The notes under the pieces were generated by a model. That model was given only the letters and a program-made list of their open reading frames with translations, was not told the origin of the DNA and did no database searches. A DNA stretch of 64,000 bases from Aerococcus sanguinicola (GTDB taxonomy: Bacteria > Bacillota > Bacilli > Lactobacillales > Aerococcaceae), in NCBI RefSeq assembly GCF_001543145.1, contig NZ_CP014160.1:372001-436000 (forward strand), given 5' to 3'. Made by a program: the position numbers and the translations under genes. Position 1 is the first letter of the stretch. Each line of letters begins with the position of its first letter. Positions 57,175 through 64,000 of the stretch are shown in pieces.

Positions 57175-60100
57175 TTAGTCTTTCTTTTTGCCTTTGCCGA
57201 GTGCCAGTAAGCTACCAGCGCCGACTAATGCGAGGGCGAGGCCGCTCGTTAGGCCGACTAGGGCTCCGGTTTGTGGGAGTTTGGTCTTCGTTTTGGCTGC
57301 TTTGGCATGGCCTTGGCCTGCTTGGCTAGCTTTTGGAAGAGCGCTTGGTGCTTTTTGGTCCACTTTGACAGTGCCTTGAGCTGCTTTTTGAGGAGCGGCT
57401 GGTTTGGCAACTGGAGTGGCTGGTTGAGCTGGTTTGACAGTGTTGCTTGGTGCGACAACTTTATCAGAACCATTGTCATCGCGTCCAGCGGCGTGGCCTT
57501 TGACTGGAACCACGACTTCCTTCTTACCGCCTGGTAATTCTGGGTCGGTGATGGTCACAGTGATTGGGCCGTCAACGTCGGTACCTGGTGTCACTTCAAC
57601 TTCACCGGTTGTTGGGTTGATGACAACAGGAATGTCCTTGCCGTCTTCATCCTTAGCGGTGACTTTAGTGTCCTTATCAGGGTTATTCACCTTGATGCCA
57701 GTACCTTGTTGGTCGTTAGTTGGGTTGACTTCCTTGACTTGTGAATCATCCACCGTGGTTGGCTTCTTGTAGTCAGGAGCTGCGCCGCCTTTAGCTTTCA
57801 CGATCACCCATACTTGGGCAGCTTCAGTGGTGCCGTCTGGTAGGGTGACAGTCACATCGATGATGGTGTCGCCCACTTTATCCGTAGATGGGAGGCTTTG
57901 ACCTTCATTGATGGTTACCTTGTAAGAGCCTTCAGGAACGCCGACTACGACGATGGCCTTGGTGATGTCGTCTGCGGTCAAGCTTTCGCCGACATGCTTA
58001 ACAACTGGGTGGGATTCGATTGGGTAAGCGACAGCTGGGTCACCCTTGCGCGTTGTTTCGCCCGTTGCCTTTTGAACGGTTGCGGTTTCAACGGCAGGTT
58101 TCTTACCTTCTTCAGTTTGTTCAACCGTCACCTTGTCCCCAGCGAAAAGTTTGTTGGCAGGAACTTTGACAGACCAGTTACCGATACCGTCAACTGTGGT
58201 TTCGCCAATGACATTGCCGTCCTTGTCTTTCACCACAATCTTAGCATCTGGCACGCCGTTACCTTCCACGATTTCGTCGCCTTCATGGATGGCTTCGATG
58301 GTAGGCTTAGCCGATTGGTCAGACCCGTTGTCATCGCGACCTGCTTCGTGGCCCTTAACAGGAACGGTCACTTCTTGCTTGCCGCCTGGGAGGTCTGGGT
58401 CCGTTACGGTAACGGTGATAGGACCGTCAACATCCTTACCTGGAGTGACTTCAACTTCGCCGGTTTCAGGGTTGATGACTACAGAAACGTCTTTGCCGTC
58501 TTCATCCTTGGCAGTCACCTTGGTTTCCTTACCCGCGTTGTTAACCTTGATGCCAGTGCCTTGTTTTTCGTCAGTTGGGTTAACTTCCTTAACGGCTGAG
58601 TCATCAACATTGGTCTTTTCACGAACTAAGTCAGTACCTGGGATGGTGTCTTTAGAGCCATCTGGGTAAGTGATGGTAGCTGTGCCGTCCTTGCCGATTT
58701 CAACCTTGGTTGGGTTTTGGCCTTCCTTAGCTGCTGGGAATTTATCCTTGTTGGCGTCTTCGATAGCCTTCTTAACTTGAGCTTTTTCGTCGTCAGTTAA
58801 GTTGTTCTTGTCAGCGACTGGAGTCTTTTCAGCTGGGACAGTTGGGTCAGTAAGATCTGCTTGAGTCTTGTCTGAACCGTTGTCATCGCGGCCTGCTTCA
58901 TGACCTTCGACTGGAACAGTCACTTCTTTCTTACCGCCTGGGAGGTCTGGATCGTTAACAGTTACCACGATTGGGCCGTCAACATTGGTACCTGGAGTGA
59001 CTTCCACTTCGCCGGTTTCAGGGTTGATAACGACAGGAACATCCTTGCCATCTTCATCCTTAGCAGAGACAGTAGTGTCTTTGTCCTTGTTGTTGACTTT
59101 AATGCCGGTGCCTTGTTTATCGCCGGTTGGCTTAACAGGTTTAACCGCTGAGTCATCAACATTGGTCTTTTCACGAACTAAGTCAGTACCTGGGATGGTG
59201 TCTTTCGAACCGTCTGGGTAGGTGATCGTAGCAGTACCGTCCTTGCCAATTTCAACCTTAGTTGCTGATTGACCTTCCTTAGGCGCTGGGAATTTATCCT
59301 TGTTAGCGTCTTCGATAGCCTTCTTAACAGTGTTCTTTTCGTCATCTGTTAAGTTATTCTTATCAGCAACTGGAGTTTTCTCAGCTGGGACAGTTGGGTC
59401 AGTAAGATCTGCTTGGGTCTTACCTGAGTTGTTATCGTCGTTACCTTTTTCGTGACCTTCGACTGGAACTTCGAATGTTTGTTTACCTTCTGGTAAGTCT
59501 TTGTCTTCAACAGTCACGGTGATTGGCCCATCAACCTTAGTACCAGGTGTTACGGAAACCTTGCCTGTTTCTGGGTCAACAGTTACAGGAACATCTTGGC
59601 CGTCTTCATCCTTAGCAGTCACCTTAGTTGGGGTCTTGTCGTCTTTGTTCTTCACAACAAGTCCGGTGTCTTGAGGATCGTTAGTTGGCTTAACAGTCTT
59701 AGGCGTACCTTCAACCGTTGTCTTAGGTCTTTCAACAACTAAGTCTGTGCCTGGGATGGTGTCCTTAGAACCGTCTGGGTAGATAATTGTAGCTGTACCG
59801 TCTGGGCCAACTTCAACAGTTGTTGGGTTTTGACCTTCTGCAGGAGCAGGGAATTTATCCTTGTTGGCATCTTCGACAGCTTTCTTAACCTTAGCTTTTT
59901 CTTCAGGAGTTAAGTTGGTCTTGTCTTCGACTTCAGTCTTAGCTGGCTTAGTTGGGTCAGTTAAGTCTGCTTGGGTCTTACCTGAGTTGTTGTCATCGCG
60001 ACCTTTTTCGTGGCCTTCGACTGGGACTTCGAATGTTTGTTTACCGTTTGGTAAGTCTTTGTCTTCAACAGTTACAGTGATTGGGCCGTCTACCTTAGTA

Positions 60101-60566
60101 CCAGGTGTTACGGAAACTTTACCTGTTTCTGGGTCAACAGTTACAGGAACATCGTTGCCATCTTCGTCCTTGGCAGTCACCTTAGTTGGGGTCTTGTCAT
60201 CTTGGTTCTTAACAACAAGTCCGGTGTCTTGAGGATCCTTGGTTGGCTTAACTGGCTTAGGCGTACCTTCAACCGTGGTCTTAGGCCGTTCAACGACTAG
60301 GTCCGTACCTGGGATGGTGTCTTTAGAACCATCTGGGTAGGTAATAGTTGCGTTACCCTTGTCATCAACTGTTACAGCTGTTGGTTTTTGACCTTCCTTG
60401 GCTGCTGGGAACTTGTCCTTGTTGGCATCCTCAATAGCTTTCTTAACCTTGTCTTTTTCTTCTGGAGTTAAGCTATCTTTGTTTTCAACTTCAGTCTTAG
60501 CTGGGACGGTTGGATCAGTAAGATCTGCTTGGGTCTTACCTGAATTGTTGTCATCGCGACCTTTTC
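57175..60566 (-). pseudogene. Giant LPXTG adhesin, C-terminal part after a frameshift
   Basis: This frame continues the protein of 60468-64000 in a different reading frame from about 60562. It has repeats of about 180 residues (TQADLTDPTVPAEKTPVADK through TVPVEGHE), four whole ones and a last half, an Ig-like piece (AKIVVKDKDGNVIGETTVDG), a Rib-like piece, and an LPQTG anchor with a KGKKKD end. The first ATG in this frame is at 60180, but nothing resembling a ribosome site or signal peptide lies there, so it cannot be a separate gene. Type given as pseudogene only because the frame is broken; see the N-terminal part. Confidence 0.85.
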
Positions 60567-63500
60567 GTGACCTTCAACTGGGACTTCGAATGTTTGTTTA
60601 CCTTCTGGCAAGTCTTTATCTTCAACTGTTACAGTGATTGGACCGTCAACCTTAGTACCAGGGGTTACGGAAACTTTACCAGTTTCTGGGTCAACAGTTA
60701 CAGGAACATCATTGCCGTCTTCGTCCTTAGCAGTCACCTTAGTTGGAGTCTTGTCGTCTTGGTTCTTCACAACAAGGCCGGTGTCTTGAGGCTCATCCGT
60801 TGCTTTGACTGGCTTAGGTGTACCTTCAACAGTGGTCTTAGGTCTTTCAACAACTAAGTCCGTACCTGGGATGGTGTCCTTAGAACCGTCTGGGTAAGTG
60901 ATGGTTGCATTACCCTTGTCATCAACTGTTACAGCTGTTGGGTTTTGGCCGTCCTTAGGCGCAGGGAATTTATCCTTATTAGCATCCTCGACAGCTTTCT
61001 TAACCTTGTCTTTTTCTTCTGGGGTTAAGCTATCTTTGTTTTCAACTTCAGTCTTAGCTGGGACAGTTGGATTAGTTGTTTCAGCTTGGGTTGGGTTCTC
61101 AGAAACTTTAACAGTTACTGGGACTTCATCCTTAGTCCCATCTGGGTAAGTCACGACAACCTTAGCTGGCTTGTCACCAGGAGTCTTAGTATCAACAGGT
61201 GTTTCAAATTCGAACTTGGTGCCTTGAGGTAACTTGTCGGCATCCTTGATACCATCTTTGGCGTTTGGTGTTCCACCAACTTTAGTGTTGATATCTTGAC
61301 CTTGTGGGTTGTTCTTTTCTGCGTCGGTTAAGTCATTGACTTTAACAGTTACAGGAACTTCATCCTTAGTACCGTCTGGGTAAGTTACCACAACAGTAGC
61401 TGGTTTGTCACCTGGTGTCTTGGTGTCGACTGGTTCCTTGAAGTCGAACTTGGTGCCTTGAGGTAACTTGTCAGCATCCTTGATACCATCTTTAGCGTTT
61501 GGTGTTTCACCAACTTTAGTGTTGATATCTTGGCCTTGTGGATCGTTCTTTTCTGCATCAGTTAAGTCATTGACCTTAACAGTTACAGGAACTTCATCTG
61601 TAGATCCGTCTGGGTAAGTTACCACAACAGTAGCTGGTTTGTCACCTGAAGTCTTAGTATCGACTGGTTCCTTGAAGGCAACTTTAGTACCTTGTGGAAG
61701 GTCTTTCAGGTTCGCAATAGAATCTTCGGCCTTAGGTGTTTCGCCAACCTTAACAGTTTGGTCCTTAGCTTGTGGTTCGTTCTTTTCTGCGTCAGTCAAG
61801 TCTTTGACCTTAACAGTTACAGGAACTTCATCTGTTGATCCGTCTGGGTAGGTGACAACAACGGTTGCTTTTTGGTCACCAGGTGTTGATGTATTAACTG
61901 GTTCTTTGTATGCAACTTTAGTACCTTGTGGAAGATCTTTCAAGTTCGCAATAGAATCTTCAGCCTTAGGTGTTTGGCCAACTTTAACAGTTTGGTCCTT
62001 AGCTTGTGGATCGTTCTTTTCTGCGTCGGTTAAGTCTTTGACTTTAACAGTTACAGGAACTTCATCTGTTGATCCGTCTGGGTAGGTGACAACAACGGTT
62101 GCTTTTTGGTCACCAGGTGTTGATGTATTAACTGGTTCTTTGTATGCAACTTTAGTACCTTGTGGAAGATCTTTCAAGTTCGCAATGGAATCTTCGGCCT
62201 TAGGTGTTTGGCCAACTTTAACAGTTTGGTCCTTAGCTTGTGGGTCGTTCTTTTCTGCGTCGGTTAAGTCTTTGACTTGAACTTTGGCAGGAACTTCATC
62301 CGTAGTACCGTCTGGGTAGGTTACGACAACTGTTGCTTGTTTTTCACCTGGGGTCTTAGTATCGACTGGTTCCTTGAAGGCAACTTTAGTACCTTGTGGA
62401 AGGTCTTTCAAGTTCGCAATGGAATCTTCGGCCTTAGGTGTTTCGCCAACTTTAACAGTTTGATCCTTAGCTTGTGGATCGTTCTTTTCTGCATCAGTTA
62501 AGTCTTTGACTTTAACAGTAGCAGGAACTTCATCCGTAGTACCGTCTGGGTAAGTCACAACAACAGTAGCTTTCTTGTCACCAGGTGTTGACGTATTAAC
62601 TGGTTCTTTGTAAGCAACTTTAGTGCCCTTAGGTAGGTCAGTTAAGTTCGCAATGGAATCTTCGGCCTTAGGTGTTTGGCCAACCTTGACAGTTTGGTCC
62701 TTAGCTTGTGGATCGTTCTTTTCTGCGTCGGTCTTCTTAGTGGCGTTAGCTACAATCACTTCGTCTTTAGTAATTGCTGTGTTAGGTGCGACGGACCATG
62801 TGATTGGCTCTTTGTAGTCATTAGCCTTGGCTGGGTCGATGGTGGCTGCTGGGTATTTGTCTGCTGGAATGCCCTTGCCATCTCTGACGTGGAGGACTTT
62901 TTCTGGAACTTGGGTGCCTTCGCCAGCTTTGAGGGTTACCTTGTGATAGCCTTGTGGAACTTCTTCGTTTGGATCAGTCGCTTCGATCACGTCAGGACGT
63001 TGGGCCACGTTGAAGCTTGCTTCTGTTTGATCCGTTGTCTTGTCGCCGTAAGTGACTACAACTGGAACTTTGACAGCCTTGCCTTCGTCAGCGGCTTGAG
63101 GTGTATAGCTAACTTCTCCTGTCTTAGGATCAACCTTAGCGCCCTTAGGAGCACCTTCACCTAAAGCGAAAGTTGCGTCAGCTGGTTTATCAGCTGGTTG
63201 ATTAGCGCTGTCCTTGAAGCTTGGGGCTTTCGATTTGGCAGCTTGACCAACATTGGCTTCAGTTGGTTCATAGCTTGGTTCTAAAGCATCCTTATCCTGT
63301 TGTTTAACCGTGATTGGGGCCTTAGATTCTGCCTTGAGTTCGCCAGTCTTACCTGGAACAGTGACTTCAACCTTCTTACCGTCATGGTCTTTCTTGGTTA
63401 GAGGGGTATCTGGGGTGTAGTTTGGCACATCTTTGAGGCCAACTTTAATGCCGTACTTGCCGAAGTCTTTTGGTTCAACAACTTTTTCCACGCCATTGGC

Positions 63501-64000
63501 ATCGGTTAATTTCACCTGGGTGCCGGCTGGGTCAAGCTTGTTGTCGCCTTCTTTGCCTTCGGTGTAGGCCTTCTTAGTTGGGTCTTTAACGATTTCAACC
63601 TTAGCGATACCAACATTGTCTTCGTTGAAGCGTTTATCTTCGTAAACAGAGTGGTATTCGCGGGTGTCGCCTGTCAAGCCTTCTTCAATTGGGGTATCCT
63701 TGACTAATTCATTGTCAAAGATAGGTTCCCATGCTGACCATTTCTTAGCTGGATTGTCCGCAACTGGGTTAGTAGGTACAACCGCATCAAACTTTTCTTG
63801 GATAGCTGGATCGTTGAATTTGGTACCCTTGAGAACGTCGAAGGCTTTCACCTTAGAATTGTCCGCAAATTTACCCGTTACTGAACCGTCCTTGGTGTCC
63901 GCATTGAATTTCAGACGCACATAGCCTTCTGGAACAGGAGAGTTTGGATCAGTGGCGTCCTTGATCTTGTCTTGTTCAGCCACATGGATTGGCGCATTGG
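60468..64000 (-). CDS. Giant Rib-repeat LPXTG adhesin, N-terminal part (5' end outside the window)
   Basis: Open from the window edge to the stop at 60468. It carries a globular N-terminal region (SPVPEGYVRLKFNADTKDGS), an Ig-like stretch, a SPLKTGEVSYTP-type module, and seven Rib/alpha-like repeats of about 78 residues (DPQAKDQTVKVGQTPKAEDS), five of one type and two of another (GQDINTKVGETPNAKDGI). Then begins the 180-residue repeat found in the C-terminal part. The last 25 or so residues before the stop (VAMTTIQVRPKQILLIQ) are out of frame: the codon run GAA AAA GGT lost one A (T4 at 60562-60565, T5 in the other copies). The intact protein would be over 2200 residues. Rib repeats extend adhesins outward; the ligand is unknown. 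Confidence 0.88.
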   Translation of the reverse strand, partial: NAPIHVAEQDKIKDATDPNSPVPEGYVRLKFNADTKDGSVTGKFADNSKVKAFDVLKGTKFNDPAIQEKFDAVVPTNPVADNPAKKWSAWEPIFDNELVKDTPIEEGLTGDTREYHSVYEDKRFNEDNVGIAKVEIVKDPTKKAYTEGKEGDNKLDPAGTQVKLTDANGVEKVVEPKDFGKYGIKVGLKDVPNYTPDTPLTKKDHDGKKVEVTVPGKTGELKAESKAPITVKQQDKDALEPSYEPTEANVGQAAKSKAPSFKDSANQPADKPADATFALGEGAPKGAKVDPKTGEVSYTPQAADEGKAVKVPVVVTYGDKTTDQTEASFNVAQRPDVIEATDPNEEVPQGYHKVTLKAGEGTQVPEKVLHVRDGKGIPADKYPAATIDPAKANDYKEPITWSVAPNTAITKDEVIVANATKKTDAEKNDPQAKDQTVKVGQTPKAEDSIANLTDLPKGTKVAYKEPVNTSTPGDKKATVVVTYPDGTTDEVPATVKVKDLTDAEKNDPQAKDQTVKVGETPKAEDSIANLKDLPQGTKVAFKEPVDTKTPGEKQATVVVTYPDGTTDEVPAKVQVKDLTDAEKNDPQAKDQTVKVGQTPKAEDSIANLKDLPQGTKVAYKEPVNTSTPGDQKATVVVTYPDGSTDEVPVTVKVKDLTDAEKNDPQAKDQTVKVGQTPKAEDSIANLKDLPQGTKVAYKEPVNTSTPGDQKATVVVTYPDGSTDEVPVTVKVKDLTDAEKNEPQAKDQTVKVGETPKAEDSIANLKDLPQGTKVAFKEPVDTKTSGDKPATVVVTYPDGSTDEVPVTVKVNDLTDAEKNDPQGQDINTKVGETPNAKDGIKDADKLPQGTKFDFKEPVDTKTPGDKPATVVVTYPDGTKDEVPVTVKVNDLTDAEKNNPQGQDINTKVGGTPNAKDGIKDADKLPQGTKFEFETPVDTKTPGDKPAKVVVTYPDGTKDEVPVTVKVSENPTQAETTNPTVPAKTEVENKDSLTPEEKDKVKKAVEDANKDKFPAPKDGQNPTAVTVDDKGNATITYPDGSKDTIPGTDLVVERPKTTVEGTPKPVKATDEPQDTGLVVKNQDDKTPTKVTAKDEDGNDVPVTVDPETGKVSVTPGTKVDGPITVTVEDKDLPEGKQTFEVPVEGHEKVAMTTIQVRPKQILLIQPSQLRLKLKTKIA
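61639..62700 (-). repeat. Rib-type tandem repeats, 234-bp period
   Basis: At least four consecutive copies of a 234-bp unit (78 codons) nearly identical in DNA, for example the pairs at 61852 and 62086. Such identity points to recent unequal exchange. Confidence 0.85.

Noticed and set aside
1..64000. tRNA or rRNA genes
   Set aside because: No cloverleaf with the TTCGA-type arm and no rRNA-like stretch was recognised on either strand.

Overview
The window looks like a chromosomal segment of a low-to-mid GC Gram-positive coccus of the order Lactobacillales, most likely Aerococcus or a close relative (Aerococcaceae). Evidence seen: a Firmicutes-type gmk-rpoZ-priA-fmt-rsmB-prpC-prkC cluster, RNase J, ThiT, a ComEA/ComEC/HolA operon, FakB, YSIRK-like and LPXTG surface proteins, and strong AGGAGG ribosome sites. 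Species is not certain from sequence alone. Layout: 1-8920 (minus strand) is the gmk to prkC housekeeping operon, with a repeat-filled gap between rpoZ and priA where many relatives carry coaBC. 9070-9557 is a YolD-like gene under a textbook promoter overlapped by two LexA boxes. 9976-15846 (minus) holds cardiolipin synthase, ThiT, a J2-type RNase J and Asd. 16349-18808 is a secreted six-GW-repeat protein with a C39-like peptidase domain. 20045-28742 holds pnp, rpsO, a FakB/DegV protein, a PAP2 phosphatase, uvrB and rpsT. 29351-36764 holds a Fic protein, holA-comEC-comEA, rsmD and a class I glutamine-amidotransferase-like hydrolase. 37278-39490 has two paralogous LPXTG proteins. 40170-44144 is a compact phage-like cassette (Xre regulator, HTH protein, sigma factor, DUF1659/DUF2922 pair, holin, endolysin) with no integrase or virion gene. 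44542-46751 is a TasA/SipW-like operon whose third gene has an in-frame stop. 47001-52841 is a 1946-residue collagen-like LPXTG protein with a 21-A tract upstream. 54476-56287 is a YtrA-type GntR plus ABC transporter operon. 57175-64000 is a giant Rib-repeat LPXTG adhesin, open at the window edge and broken by a one-base frameshift. The most unusual feature lies between genes. Thirteen intergenic arrays are built from inverted-repeat units with the same period, 41 bp (a few steps 40 or 42), yet the stem sequence differs from array to array, and stem arms change together. A dispersed element of about 175 bp with covarying terminal inverted repeats occurs nine times, plus deletion derivatives. 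A third element of about 120 bp begins within a few bases of the stop codon of three genes, always in the same orientation, with two completely different stem sequences inside constant flanks. Together these fill nearly every spacer longer than 400 bp and suggest selection for nucleic-acid structure rather than sequence. I do not recognise any of the three as a named family.
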